Notes under the pieces: generated by a model
Told to the model about the DNA's origin: nothing
Databases searched by the model: none
Seen by the model: only the letters and a program-made list of their open reading frames with translations
Translations under genes and position numbers: made by a program
Part shown: piece after piece, positions 33,650-42,845 of the stretch
How positions within the stretch are numbered: the stretch's first letter is position 1
Layout: every line of letters begins with the position of its first letter
Assembly (NCBI GenBank): GCA_035460165.1
Contig: DATHWW010000002.1
Coordinates: 19,998 to 83,997 of the forward strand
From: MM2 sp035460165
GTDB taxonomy: Bacteria; Pseudomonadota; Gammaproteobacteria; Burkholderiales; Methylophilaceae
Length of the DNA: 64,000 nt
Direction of reading: 5' to 3'

Positions 33650-34447
33650 TTAGAATGCCGCCGGATAATTTGCATCGGATGCGATTTTCATCATTGTCAT
33701 GATTGATGCTTCTATCATCGAACTGAATATGGGCAACAAATAACCCATCGAAATCGAGATTACCACGAAGCCGACTGCGAGCGTCAGCGGGAAACCCACA
33801 GCAAAAATATTCAGCTGCGGCGCGGCGCGCGTCAGAATCGCCAATGCTACGTTCACCATCATCAATACCGCGATAACCGGCAACGCAATCAAAACGCCGC
33901 CGCGAAAGATTTCCCCACCCCACAACGCCAACGTTTTCCAGCCTTCGCCGGCAAGCGGATGCAAACCTATCGGCAATACCTGGAAGCTCTCGACCAGCGC
34001 CGTAATGACCAGCAAATGGCCATTGATGGCAAGAAACAGCAACATGGCGACGATGCCCAGGAACTGCCCCATGACGGGGACTTGCGCAGAGTTCTGCGGA
34101 TCGAAAAAGGTCGCAAAGCCCAAGCCCATCTGCAGCCCCATGATGTGACCCGCCATTTCAACCGCGGAGAAAACGATGCGGATCGCCAACCCCATGGCAA
34201 AGCCGATCATCAATTGCTGCGCCACAATGAACAAGCCATGGCCGGAGGCAGGCTGCACCTGCGGCAAAGGGCCGATCAACGGAGCGACCAGAATGGTCAG
34301 CACAAAGGCAAAACCGATTTTGGTGGTAGCCGGAATACCGCGCGCACCAAAAAACGGGGCGGTGGCAACCAGGGCAAGTATCCGAAAAAAAGGCCAGAAG
34401 AACGCCGCGATCCAGACGTCCATTTGCGCAGAGGTGAAGCTAATCAC
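33650..34447 (-). CDS. fliR: Flagellar export apparatus protein FliR
   Basis: 265 residues, about six membrane helices, standard FliR: the N-terminal WIAAFFWPFFRILALVATAPFFG block and the FAVGFPLTLAVGFVVISISMGYL segment near the C-terminus. With FliP and FliQ it forms the core of the type III export gate in the flagellar basal body. Last of the fliPQR series, 14 bp after fliQ. Confidence 0.95.
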   Translation of the reverse strand: MISFTSAQMDVWIAAFFWPFFRILALVATAPFFGARGIPATTKIGFAFVLTILVAPLIGPLPQVQPASGHGLFIVAQQLMIGFAMGLAIRIVFSAVEMAGHIMGLQMGLGFATFFDPQNSAQVPVMGQFLGIVAMLLFLAINGHLLVITALVESFQVLPIGLHPLAGEGWKTLALWGGEIFRGGVLIALPVIAVLMMVNVALAILTRAAPQLNIFAVGFPLTLAVGFVVISISMGYLLPIFSSMIEASIMTMMKIASDANYPAAF

Positions 34448-34461
34448 TTCCTCTCACGCTT

Positions 34462-34731
34462 CTATCCGATCATGCCCGGAATACTGGTAAACAGCCGACG
34501 CATATAATCGAGCATCATGTTCAACATCCATGGCCCAGCCAGAATCAACACGAATACCAGGACCAGCAGCTTGGGAATGAACGACAAGGTCATTTCGTTG
34601 ATTTGCGTCGCCGCTTGAAACAGGCTCACCAGCAAGCCCGTTGCCAATGCCGCACCGAGCATTGGCGCCGATATCAGCACGGTCATTTCCAAGGCCTGCT
34701 GCGTCAATGTTAGAACGGTTTCAGGTGTCAT
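34462..34731 (-). CDS. fliQ: Flagellar export apparatus protein FliQ
   Basis: 89 residues with two membrane helices (AALATGLLVSLFQAATQINEMTLSFIPK is the characteristic loop and helix region). Component of the FliPQR export gate. Located between fliP and fliR with short gaps. Confidence 0.95.
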   Translation of the reverse strand: MTPETVLTLTQQALEMTVLISAPMLGAALATGLLVSLFQAATQINEMTLSFIPKLLVLVFVLILAGPWMLNMMLDYMRRLFTSIPGMIG

Positions 34732-34743
34732 CGGCGCCTCAGA

Positions 34744-35487
34744 CTACACATAAAAGCTTTGTACCAGCGAGCCGATCAGCAGACTCCATCCATCCACCAA
34801 CACGAACAGCATCAACTTGAATGGGAAGGATATCGTCACCGGCGACAGCATCATCATACCCATGGACATCAGCACGCTAGCAACCACCATGTCGATGATC
34901 AGAAAAGGAATGAATATCACGAAACCGATCTGAAAGGCGGTCTTGAGTTCGCTAATCACATAGGCAGGCACCAGCACTTTGAGCGGAACAGCCTCCGGCC
35001 CTTGCAATGGTGGGGTCTTGGAAAGCTTCACGAACAAAGCCAGATCTTCCTGCCGCGTCTGTTGCAGCATGAACGCTTTCAAGGGTTCGGAGCCTTTTTC
35101 CAGCGCCTGCATGACATTCATCTGGTCGGTAAGATAGGGTTGCAATGCTTCGTTATTGATCCTGTCGAATACCGGAGCCATCACGAAGAATGTCAAGAAA
35201 ATAGAAAGGCCGATCAACACCTGGTTGGGCGGGGATTGCAAGGTGCCAAGTGCTTGCCGCAACAATGAAAGCACAATGATGATGCGGGTAAAAGCCGTCA
35301 TCATCAGGAGCACTGCCGGCAGGAAAGTCAGCGACGTCAGCAGGATCAGCGTTTGCAGGCTGAGCGAGTAGCTTTGCCCACCACCTGGGGCTGGAGTGCT
35401 GGTAAATGCCGGGATGCCTGTCTCCGCAACAGCCACCATCGGCACCAGCAGCAAAAGCAATGCTAACCAGAAACTTCTTGATCTCAC
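34744..35487 (-). CDS. fliP: Flagellar export apparatus protein FliP
   Basis: 247 residues with an N-terminal signal peptide and four helices. FliP blocks LLTSLTFLPAVLLMMTAFTRIIIVLSLLRQALG and QIGFVIFIPFLIIDMVVASVLMSMGMMMLSP are clear. FliP forms the ring of the export gate. Overlaps fliO by 4 bp. Confidence 0.96.
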   Translation of the reverse strand: MRSRSFWLALLLLLVPMVAVAETGIPAFTSTPAPGGGQSYSLSLQTLILLTSLTFLPAVLLMMTAFTRIIIVLSLLRQALGTLQSPPNQVLIGLSIFLTFFVMAPVFDRINNEALQPYLTDQMNVMQALEKGSEPLKAFMLQQTRQEDLALFVKLSKTPPLQGPEAVPLKVLVPAYVISELKTAFQIGFVIFIPFLIIDMVVASVLMSMGMMMLSPVTISFPFKLMLFVLVDGWSLLIGSLVQSFYV

Positions 35488-35948
35488 GCCCGCCCTCGCT
35501 GGTTAAGCATTTCTTTAAGGCGCACATAGAACGATTCTGCTGACAAATCCGGCGAGGAGCCTGCAGCTTCGCCTTCAGGCCTCGGCATTTGATGCAGCGC
35601 GGAAATATGCCCGGGAGCGACGCCAAGCACCAAACGGGTATCGCCCACATCCACCAGCACTACGCGCTCCTTGGGGCCGACCGCCACGCCGCCAACGACT
35701 CGTAGCGCCCCCGATGCCGCCACCTGCCCTGGCGCAAGCTTGCGCAACAACCAGGCGGTTCCGCCAATGGCGGCCAACACCATGCCTAGCCCGAACAGCA
35801 CCTGAAGCAAGCTGAAGAAAGAAGTCGTAGCGACCGGCGGAGCTGCGGTCTCCGCCGCGGCCGAGACCATGGATATGGATAAAAGCAGAAACAGACAGGC
35901 AAGCTGTGCCCTATCGCACGAGAATCGCGTGGATAAAGCCAGACTCAT
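35484..35948 (-). CDS. fliO: Flagellar biosynthesis protein FliO
   Basis: 154 residues: signal-like N-terminus, one membrane helix (about 45-65), then a small cytoplasmic domain (GGVAVGPKERVVLVDVGDTRLVLGVAPG). FliO assists assembly of FliP. Start at 35948 (MSLALSTRF), giving a 4-bp overlap with fliN; the frame extends to 36047 inside fliN. Confidence 0.88.
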   Translation of the reverse strand: MSLALSTRFSCDRAQLACLFLLLSISMVSAAAETAAPPVATTSFFSLLQVLFGLGMVLAAIGGTAWLLRKLAPGQVAASGALRVVGGVAVGPKERVVLVDVGDTRLVLGVAPGHISALHQMPRPEGEAAGSSPDLSAESFYVRLKEMLNQRGRA

Positions 35949-36385
35949 CGGAGTTTTTTTATTCGTTCTGAAGGAGTAATGATGTCGGTCAAGCGAATGC
36001 CGAACTTTTCGTTCACAACCACTACCTCGCCTTGCGCTACCAAACAACCATTCACGAACACGTCGAGAGGTTCGCCGGCGAGTTCATTCAACTCGACGAC
36101 CGAGCCTTGCGCGAGTTGCAGGAGGTTGCGGATGGGCATCTTGGTACGACCAAGCTCAACGGTAAGCTGGATAGGAATATCCATTACCAGCTCGAGATTC
36201 TTGGTCGCTTCCGGGGAAAGGCCTGAGATGTCGGGATTGAGATTGCCGAACACAGCCGGCTTCACGTCTTCGGCAGGACTGCTGGCAGGCTGCTCGGTCG
36301 CTTCCGACTCTGCTTGCTCGGCCATCGCTGCCGCCCAATCGTCGGCGGTAAACTGCTCGTTGGCGCTGGCGTCTTCTTCTGCCAT
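35945..36385 (-). CDS. fliN: Flagellar motor switch protein FliN
   Basis: 146 residues: acidic N-terminal extension and a SpoA domain (about 65-145) with MDIPIQLTVELGRTKMPIRNLLQLAQGSVVELNELAGEPLDVFVNG spread over the domain. Forms the lower part of the C ring with FliM and FliG. Overlaps fliO by 4 bp and follows fliM. Confidence 0.95.
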   Translation of the reverse strand: MAEEDASANEQFTADDWAAAMAEQAESEATEQPASSPAEDVKPAVFGNLNPDISGLSPEATKNLELVMDIPIQLTVELGRTKMPIRNLLQLAQGSVVELNELAGEPLDVFVNGCLVAQGEVVVVNEKFGIRLTDIITPSERIKKLR

Positions 36386-36437
36386 CTAACCTACCCCAAG
36401 AAAAATTGCGTGCGCGATATGCGCTGAAACAACCCGG

Positions 36438-37427
36438 CTATCCTGCCAGACTGCTTTCAGCCGCGAGAAACTTCTTGACCTTGAGCGCGTACTGGCCATT
36501 GTGAACCCCATACCCGCATTCCAGCACCGGAACCCCTTCAACATGCGCGGTAATCGAATCCGGAATATCCAGCGATATCACATCGCCGATCTTCATTTCC
36601 AGCAATTCGCGCACGGTCAATTCGGCTTCGGTCAGGTTGGCAACCAGTTTGACTTCCGTCGACTGCACCTGGCTGCTTAGGAAATTGACCCAGCGCTCGT
36701 CAACCTCCATGCGATCGCCGTGCATGTCTTCATACAACTGGTCGCGGATCGGTTCAATCATAGCATAGGGCATGCATACGTGAAAATCGCCGCCGACCGG
36801 GCCGATCTCGATATTGAAGGTAGTCACCACGACCACTTCGCTCGGCGTGGCGATGTTCGCAAACTGCGTATTCATTTCCGAACGGATGTAATCGAACTTG
36901 ATCGGGTGGACAGGCGCCCAGGCTTTTTCCAGCTCCCCGGTCGCCACCCCCAGCAGATTGCGGATGATACGCTGCTCGGTCTGTGTGAAGTCCCGTCCCT
37001 CAACGCGCGTGTGATACCGACCATCGCCGCCAAAGAGATTGTCGATGACCATGAACACCAGATTCGGATCGAAAATCAACAGCGCCGTACCGCGCAAGGG
37101 CTTGACATGCATCAGATTGAGATTGGTGGGAACCACCAGATTGCGAACAAATTCCGCATACTTCAACAACTTCACCGGACCGACCGAAATCTCGGCCGTA
37201 CGGCGAGTGAAGTTGAACAAACCAATACGAAGATTACGTGCGAAACGTTCGTTGATGACCTCCATCGTGGGCATGCGGCCCCGTACGATGCGATCCTGGC
37301 TTGCGAGATTGTAGCTTTGAATGCCGACAGCTTCTCCTGCGTGCGCATCTTCGGCCGCATCGGATTCGCCGCTTACCCCTTTCAGCAGGGCATCGACTTC
37401 TTCCTGTGACAGGATATCGTCAGACAT
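36438..37427 (-). CDS. fliM: Flagellar motor switch protein FliM
   Basis: 329 residues: N-terminal CheY-binding peptide LSQEEVDALLKGV, a CheC-like middle domain (VINERFARNLR onward) and a C-terminal SpoA domain. Binds phospho-CheY to switch rotation. The cheY gene lies in the chemotaxis block of this window. Confidence 0.96.
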   Translation of the reverse strand: MSDDILSQEEVDALLKGVSGESDAAEDAHAGEAVGIQSYNLASQDRIVRGRMPTMEVINERFARNLRIGLFNFTRRTAEISVGPVKLLKYAEFVRNLVVPTNLNLMHVKPLRGTALLIFDPNLVFMVIDNLFGGDGRYHTRVEGRDFTQTEQRIIRNLLGVATGELEKAWAPVHPIKFDYIRSEMNTQFANIATPSEVVVVTTFNIEIGPVGGDFHVCMPYAMIEPIRDQLYEDMHGDRMEVDERWVNFLSSQVQSTEVKLVANLTEAELTVRELLEMKIGDVISLDIPDSITAHVEGVPVLECGYGVHNGQYALKVKKFLAAESSLAG

Positions 37428-37459
37428 ATCTCAATTTAGTTTGCTCAATTCAATCTGCC

Positions 37460-37981
37460 TTATTGCACGATGAAGGAAGCTGGCAAGATCACTTCCTTCA
37501 CACCCTTCTTGGCGACTTCGCCAGGCCGGACTTCCAATGTTTCGTTTACGACTTTCTTCAGATCATCCTTAAGCTTCACATCGCTGCCTGGCGCCAGCAT
37601 CTCCGCCATGGTCTTGGTGCGCAGCAGGCTGCTGATACGATCGCTCAATTTGGACTTCTTCTCTTCAACGAGCTTGGCCGTTTCTTCATTGGCCACCTCC
37701 AGCTCAAGCTTTGGAACCTGCAGATAATGGGCAGAACCGTCTTCGGATTGAATATTGACCGTAAACTTCTCTTCGAAAGGGACCAGAACGGTCTTGGCAT
37801 GCTCTACCTCCGCATGCACTGCCTCTTTCTTCGCCTTGCCCTTCTTCCCTTCGCCGCCGAGGAGCAGGAAGGCCGCGGCCCCGCCCGCAATCGCCAATGC
37901 CAGCACGGCAATGATGATAATCAACAACTTTTTGCTTTTACGCGGAGGAACGACCTCCGCAGCCACGTCTTCCTTGGCCAT
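37460..37981 (-). CDS. fliL: Flagellar basal body-associated protein FliL
   Basis: 173 residues: cytoplasmic stub, one membrane helix (about 20-42), and a periplasmic domain rich in Lys/Glu ending in VKEVILPASFIVQ. FliL surrounds the stators. First gene of the downstream fli unit, 32 bp before fliM. Confidence 0.92.
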   Translation of the reverse strand: MAKEDVAAEVVPPRKSKKLLIIIIAVLALAIAGGAAAFLLLGGEGKKGKAKKEAVHAEVEHAKTVLVPFEEKFTVNIQSEDGSAHYLQVPKLELEVANEETAKLVEEKKSKLSDRISSLLRTKTMAEMLAPGSDVKLKDDLKKVVNETLEVRPGEVAKKGVKEVILPASFIVQ

Positions 37982-38140
37982 TACCGCTCCATCTGATTTA
38001 CGCTAAATGGACGGACTAAACCCATCCTCTATCACTCAAGCGGTTTATAACCTTAATTCTCATAAAAAACAAGTGGTTTTGCCATATTATTTATGCGATT
38101 TGTCAGACCATTCGGACGATATCAGCAACATAAAACAAAA

Positions 38141-38160
38141 GGCGCCGCTAGGGCGCCAGG
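38141..38160 (-). terminator. Rho-independent terminator after fliK
   Basis: GGCGCC (38141-38146) and GGCGCC (38152-38157) flank GCTAG; on the minus strand the stem is followed by TTTTGTTTTAT. It lies 40-55 bp after the fliK stop and separates fliEFGHIJK from fliLMNOPQR. Confidence 0.65.
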
Positions 38161-38195
38161 AAGGTGCGGCAGTTATCCGCACACGTAATTGATTA

Positions 38196-39215
38196 TTAAG
38201 CAAAAAAGTCGACCATGCCATTTCTTCCCAAGGAGGTCACGGCTGTCGGCAACATCGAAGTAAAATCATTTCCAGTCTGCTCTTGCCTCCACCCTTGGGA
38301 TGAGCGACCGGCTTGTTGCTGTTCTCCCTGCTGCTGCTGTGAAGCCAAGCCGACATTCACTGAAACGTTTCCAAGGTTGATACCGCTTTCGCCAAACATT
38401 TCTCGCAGTCGCGGTGTCGCTGCTTCTAACGCCTCTTTGACTGGCAGATGTTGGGTGTTAAAAGTCAGGGTCGCCTGGCCGTCGCTCATGCTCAGTTTAA
38501 TTTCCAGGGGGCCTAGCGAAGGAGGATTCAGTCGGAGCTCTGCTCCTTGCTGTTGTTGTCCCACCATCCACATAACGCGGTCGCCAAGTACATCACCCCA
38601 ACTCGGGCTAGCCACCGGTTGCGAAATCGCACCAGAAATAGGAGGGGCTGCAGACGTGGCCGCTTGCGCCACATTGACCGCTGGCCGCATGGCCTGCTCC
38701 GCCAACGCCTCTGAAGATACGGAAAATACCGGAGTCTCCTGACCGGCAAAAGCTGCCGAATTTTCGGCAACCGATTGCCGCCCGGCTACTATTTCTTCAG
38801 CAATACTCACCGCCAATGCCTGGCCCCGAGCGGCACCCACCGCCTGACCGGAAACTGGCAATGCTGAAACCTCCTCTGTGGGCTGCTCAACGGAGGCTGC
38901 AGGTACGGCAGGTGCCACCGGCAGCCCTATAACGCCCTGCTGAAACTGCAAGAAAGGATCTACAACACCAGCATCCGCACCAACATCCGAATCTAGATCG
39001 ACATCGAAAAGCCTATCTGTATCAATGACTTCCCCGAATTCCCCTAATTGTCCTTCGGCGGTCATGCCTAGTTGCTGCGCAAGCATTGCAGCAAAGTGAA
39101 TAGGAACATCCGCCTGACCGAGAAGGCCAGTTGAAGTAGCGTCCGCGGTTGAAATTTCGCCTGAGGAAATAGCTTGGGCGGAAAGCTGTGTCGGTAGAAT
39201 TACTGCTGCTGCCAT
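38196..39215 (-). CDS. fliK: Flagellar hook-length control protein FliK
   Basis: 339 residues. The N-terminal two-thirds is low-complexity, Ala- and Gln-rich, as usual for this ruler protein; the C-terminal substrate-switch domain has LRLNPPSLGPLEIKLSMSDGQATLTFN and EALEAATPRLREMFGESGI. A sigma54 promoter precedes it. Final gene of its unit; a hairpin follows. Confidence 0.93.
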   Translation of the reverse strand: MAAAVILPTQLSAQAISSGEISTADATSTGLLGQADVPIHFAAMLAQQLGMTAEGQLGEFGEVIDTDRLFDVDLDSDVGADAGVVDPFLQFQQGVIGLPVAPAVPAASVEQPTEEVSALPVSGQAVGAARGQALAVSIAEEIVAGRQSVAENSAAFAGQETPVFSVSSEALAEQAMRPAVNVAQAATSAAPPISGAISQPVASPSWGDVLGDRVMWMVGQQQQGAELRLNPPSLGPLEIKLSMSDGQATLTFNTQHLPVKEALEAATPRLREMFGESGINLGNVSVNVGLASQQQQGEQQQAGRSSQGWRQEQTGNDFTSMLPTAVTSLGRNGMVDFFA

Positions 39216-39247
39216 TTTGCACCTGTACGTAAATTTTACACAGGGAT

Positions 39248-39264
39248 AAGCAACTACCGTTCCA
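39248..39264 (-). promoter_or_regulatory. Sigma54 promoter upstream of fliK
   Basis: On the minus strand TGGAACGGTAGTTGCTT: GG-N10-GC spacing is exact and the -12 box is TTGCTT. The predicted start is about 20 bp before the fliK ATG, so fliK can be transcribed apart from the upstream fli genes. Confidence 0.7.
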
Positions 39265-39284
39265 GCCTTGTAATAACGTTCAAA

Positions 39285-39737
39285 TCAGTCTGGTGCATCG
39301 TTTTTGCGACGGTGCAGGTTACGGGCGAATTCGTCCTGCAATCGTTGATCCAGCCGCTCTTCGGATTTTCGTTCCGCTTCGTCGTGACGCTGGCGCAATG
39401 TCTGATATGCCTTGACCTCGCGTTCGCGCGCCTGCCACTCTTCCTGTCCCTGTTGCCAGCGCACGCGGCAACGCTCGACCTCTTCGGCCTGGGCGCGTAT
39501 CGCCAGCTCCAGTTTGAGTATGAATGCCTGGAAGTCCCGCAGTTGTGAAATGGAAAAACCGGTTTGCGCTTGTTGGTGCAAACGTTGATTGTATTCGTCG
39601 AGAAAACCTTGCAGTTGGTGCAGTTTGCTTTCGGCATCTTGCCAAGCCTGCTTGAGTCGGGCCAACGCCTGCGCAGCGGCTTGGCTGCGATCCTCCGCCA
39701 AATTGATCAATGGCTGCAAATGAAAAGGCTTGGCCAT
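39285..39737 (-). CDS. fliJ: Flagellar export chaperone FliJ
   Basis: 150 residues, almost wholly helical coiled coil with heptad leucines and a Gln/Glu/Arg-rich composition. FliJ stimulates the FliI ATPase and helps couple it to the export gate. It follows fliI by 14 bp and precedes the sigma54 site of fliK. Confidence 0.9.
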   Translation of the reverse strand: MAKPFHLQPLINLAEDRSQAAAQALARLKQAWQDAESKLHQLQGFLDEYNQRLHQQAQTGFSISQLRDFQAFILKLELAIRAQAEEVERCRVRWQQGQEEWQAREREVKAYQTLRQRHDEAERKSEERLDQRLQDEFARNLHRRKNDAPD

Positions 39738-39751
39738 GGATTACTCCTCAT

Positions 39752-41176
39752 TTAATGCGTCAAGGGCATCCCCAACAAAGTCGCGAGTTCATGACGGCTA
39801 TTCGCAACGCCGACCCGCTCCTCGACCGGCTGGCGCAAAAAGGCTTCCAGATGCGGGTACAGCATGATTGCTTCGTCCAGTTGCGGATCGGTACCACGCA
39901 CATACGCACCGACGTTAATGAGGTCGCGGCTGCGCTGATAGCGCGAATACAACGATTTGAAGCGTCGCACCAGATCGAACTCCTTATTTGTTATCAACGA
40001 GTTCATCGCGCGGCTAATGGAAGCCTCGATGTCGATTGCCGGGTAGTGGCCTTGATCCGCCAGATTGCGCGACAACACAATGTGGCCGTCGAGAATGGCG
40101 CGAGCACTGTCCGCGATCGGGTCCATCTGGTCGTCGCCCTCCGCCAGCACGGTGTAAAAGGCGGTGATCGATCCGCCGCCACGCACGCCATTGCCGGCAC
40201 GCTCGACCAATTGCGGCAGCTTGGCAAACACGGAAGGTGGGTAGCCGCGAGTGGCGGGCGGCTCGCCGACAGCCAGCGCGATTTCGCGCTGAGCCATCGC
40301 ATAACGAGTGAGCGAATCCATGATCAGCAGCACATTCTTGCCCTGGTCGCGGAAATACTCGGCAATAGCCGTCGCATAAGCCGCACCATGCAAACGCATC
40401 AAGGGCGGCGTGTCGGCAGGAGCGGCAACCACCACGGAACGGGCCATGCCTTCTTCGCCGAGAATCTGCTCGATGAATTCCTTGACCTCGCGGCCGCGCT
40501 CGCCAATGAGGCCGACCACGGTGATATCAGCATCGGTATAGCGCGCCATCATGCCCAGCAGCATACTTTTACCGACACCGCTACCGGCGAACAAACCCAT
40601 CCGCTGCCCTCGCCCGACGGGCAACAAGGCATTGATCGCCCGCACGCCCACATCCAGCGTTTCGCGTATGGGTTCCCGCAACAGAGGATTGGCCGGGCGG
40701 CTTTGCAACGGGGCGCGATCAGCCAATTGCAGCGGCCCCAACTGATCAAGCGGGCGACCGTTGCCGTCCAGCACGCGGCCCAGCATTTGCGGCCCGACGG
40801 ATATCTGTTTTACGCGGTCTTCCGAGCGCCGGCGCAAGACCTGCGGCCGATGTCCGTGTTGAGGATGCGCCAGCGGTTCGGCTTCGACCAACGAAACGCT
40901 CGCCCCAGGCACGACGCCATACACGTCCGCCTCCGGCATCAGGAGCAATTTGTCGCCGGAAAAACCGACAACCTCTGCATCCACGGTTTGTCCGTTAGGC
41001 AGGGAAATGATGCAAACGCTACCGACGGGGGCCTTGACGCCAACCGCCTCCAGAACCAGCCCGGTTACACGCGTCAGCTTGCCGGTAACCATCCAAGGGG
41101 AAGTTTGCGTAATCGCTTCGCGGCAGTCGCCAAGGTAATGATTCCAGTTTTCGATCAGCGTGTTAGCGTGAGCCAT
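39752..41176 (-). CDS. fliI: Flagellum-specific ATPase FliI
   Basis: 474 residues of the F1-beta-like export ATPase family: Walker A GLFAGSGVGKSMLLG, LIGERGREVKEFIE, Walker B NVLLIMDSLTRYAMAQREI and GEPPATRGYPPSVFAKLPQLVERAG. Powers export of flagellar subunits. Overlaps fliH by 14 bp. Confidence 0.96.
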   Translation of the reverse strand: MAHANTLIENWNHYLGDCREAITQTSPWMVTGKLTRVTGLVLEAVGVKAPVGSVCIISLPNGQTVDAEVVGFSGDKLLLMPEADVYGVVPGASVSLVEAEPLAHPQHGHRPQVLRRRSEDRVKQISVGPQMLGRVLDGNGRPLDQLGPLQLADRAPLQSRPANPLLREPIRETLDVGVRAINALLPVGRGQRMGLFAGSGVGKSMLLGMMARYTDADITVVGLIGERGREVKEFIEQILGEEGMARSVVVAAPADTPPLMRLHGAAYATAIAEYFRDQGKNVLLIMDSLTRYAMAQREIALAVGEPPATRGYPPSVFAKLPQLVERAGNGVRGGGSITAFYTVLAEGDDQMDPIADSARAILDGHIVLSRNLADQGHYPAIDIEASISRAMNSLITNKEFDLVRRFKSLYSRYQRSRDLINVGAYVRGTDPQLDEAIMLYPHLEAFLRQPVEERVGVANSRHELATLLGMPLTH

Positions 41177-41819
41177 CTTCGTCGAGCCAGCTCATATCTT
41201 TTCCAAGCGCGACCGCCAGCCGCTCCCACCGATTCGCCAGCGTCGCATCGATTTCGGCTGCGGTGGTTTCAATACGGCAACCTCCACGCGCGATGCGCTG
41301 ATCCTCGACGATTTTCCAACCGCCCAGGGCGATCTCATTTTGCATGTGGGTTTTCACCAGCACCGCATCCTCGGGGTGCAGATGCAGATGGGGATGTTGG
41401 GAATGCTGCGGGATACTTTCCATGACATTGCGTACGATGGGCAGCAGCAGTTCCGGACGCACTTTAAGCGATTGACGCAGTATCTGCTTCGAGATTTCCA
41501 GGGAAAGGCTCAGCAACTCTTCACTGGTGGATTTTCCGAACTGCTGGATGGCATCCTCCACCGACGCCAGCAGTTCCTTCAAGTGCAGGAACTCCTCTTC
41601 GGATTTCGCGGCCCCCTGCCTGTAACCGGCAGCCTGGCCTTCGCTGTAGCCAAGGTCATAGCCCTCCTGATGTGCCTGGCGATGGATATCCTCCAGCGCC
41701 TCCGCCGTAGGAAGCTTGACTTGCTGAACGTCGACATCGACCGCATCCAGCGCAACTGGCTCCCAGCGCTGGTAGTTTGTTCCGCTATCGTGCTGCATAG
41801 TATCTTTCGCCACGATCAA
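41163..41819 (-). CDS. fliH: Flagellar assembly protein FliH
   Basis: 218 residues; helical stator-like protein that binds FliI. The Gly-rich GYDLGYSEGQAAGYRQG helix (about 53-69, GxxxG spacing) is the FliH hallmark, followed by a C-terminal domain like the delta subunit of F-ATPase. Overlaps fliI. Confidence 0.92.
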   Translation of the reverse strand: MIVAKDTMQHDSGTNYQRWEPVALDAVDVDVQQVKLPTAEALEDIHRQAHQEGYDLGYSEGQAAGYRQGAAKSEEEFLHLKELLASVEDAIQQFGKSTSEELLSLSLEISKQILRQSLKVRPELLLPIVRNVMESIPQHSQHPHLHLHPEDAVLVKTHMQNEIALGGWKIVEDQRIARGGCRIETTAAEIDATLANRWERLAVALGKDMSWLDEDGSR

Positions 41820-41852
41820 TTCCGGTTCGCGAACTGCCGTCCGGCGGCGGGG

Positions 41853-42845
41853 TTAAACAAAACTTTCCTCGCCCTTGCCGCCCAGCACAATCTGGCCTTC
41901 GTCTGCCAGACGCCGCACGATTTTGAGGATTTCCTTCTGCTCGCCCTCCACTTCGCTGAGACGCACCGGCCCCTTGGCTTCCAGATCATCCCGCAACATT
42001 TCAGCCGCGCGCTGCGACATATTCTTGAAGATCTTCTCGCGCATCTCGGGCGTGGCCCCCTTGAGGGCAACGATCAGGGATTCGGATTGAATCTCGCGCA
42101 ACAGCAGCTGGATACCGCGATCGTCGATCTTGCCGATATCCTCGAACACGAACATTTCGTCCTGAATCTTCTGGGCCAGTTCCTCGTCGAACTCCTTGAT
42201 GTTGCCGATAATCGCGCTTTCCACAGTGCCCCCCATGAAATTGAGGATTTCCGCTGCAGCCTTGACGCCACCCACCTTGGATTTCTTGATATGGTCCGAG
42301 CCGGACAACAGCTTGGTCAGTACGTCGTTCAACTCCCGCAGCGCGTGCGGTTGCACGCCGTCGAGCGTCGCGATGCGCAGCATGACATCGTTGCGCAAAC
42401 GCTCGGTGAACAACTGGAGGATTTCGCTGGACTGATCGTAGTCGAGATGTACCAGTATCGTCGCAATGATCTGCGGATGCTCGTTCTTGATCATTTCCGC
42501 GACCGAAGGGGAGTCCATCCACTTCAGGCTTTCGATACCGCTGGTATCGCCGCCCTGCAGAATACGATCGATCAGGTTGGTAGCCTTGTCGCCCAAGGCT
42601 TTGGTCAAGATACTACGGATGTAGGTATCCGACCCCACGCCCAGCGTCGTGCGTTCTTCCGCCTCCGCGCGAAATTCACGCAACGACCCCTGGATTTGTT
42701 CGCGGGAGATATTGTCCAGGCCCGCCATCGCCATGCCGATTTTCTGAACCTCCTTCGGCCCAAGGTATTTCAGTACTTCGGCAGCTTCTTCCTCGCCAAT
42801 ACTCATCAGGAGGATTGCGCTCTTAAGAACTCCCTCCTCGCTCAT
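41853..42845 (-). CDS. fliG: Flagellar motor switch protein FliG
   Basis: 330 residues, the usual length for FliG. C-ring protein that contacts the stators; the conserved C-terminal charged residues lie in FVFEDIGKIDDRGIQLLLREI. ATG 42845 overlaps the fliF stop by 4 bp (ATGA); a longer TTG start at 42860 is less likely. Confidence 0.95.
   Translation of the reverse strand: MSEEGVLKSAILLMSIGEEEAAEVLKYLGPKEVQKIGMAMAGLDNISREQIQGSLREFRAEAEERTTLGVGSDTYIRSILTKALGDKATNLIDRILQGGDTSGIESLKWMDSPSVAEMIKNEHPQIIATILVHLDYDQSSEILQLFTERLRNDVMLRIATLDGVQPHALRELNDVLTKLLSGSDHIKKSKVGGVKAAAEILNFMGGTVESAIIGNIKEFDEELAQKIQDEMFVFEDIGKIDDRGIQLLLREIQSESLIVALKGATPEMREKIFKNMSQRAAEMLRDDLEAKGPVRLSEVEGEQKEILKIVRRLADEGQIVLGGKGEESFV

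Noticed and set aside
37982..38140. Sigma54 promoter before fliL
   Set aside because: TGGCAAAACCACTTGT is one base too long between -24 and -12 and lacks GC at -12; other near matches are also off by one. The promoter of fliL remains unassigned.
39710..41425. 571-codon plus-strand open frame across fliI and fliH
   Set aside because: Fully antisense to fliI/fliH with shadow composition (His, Arg, Gln rich).
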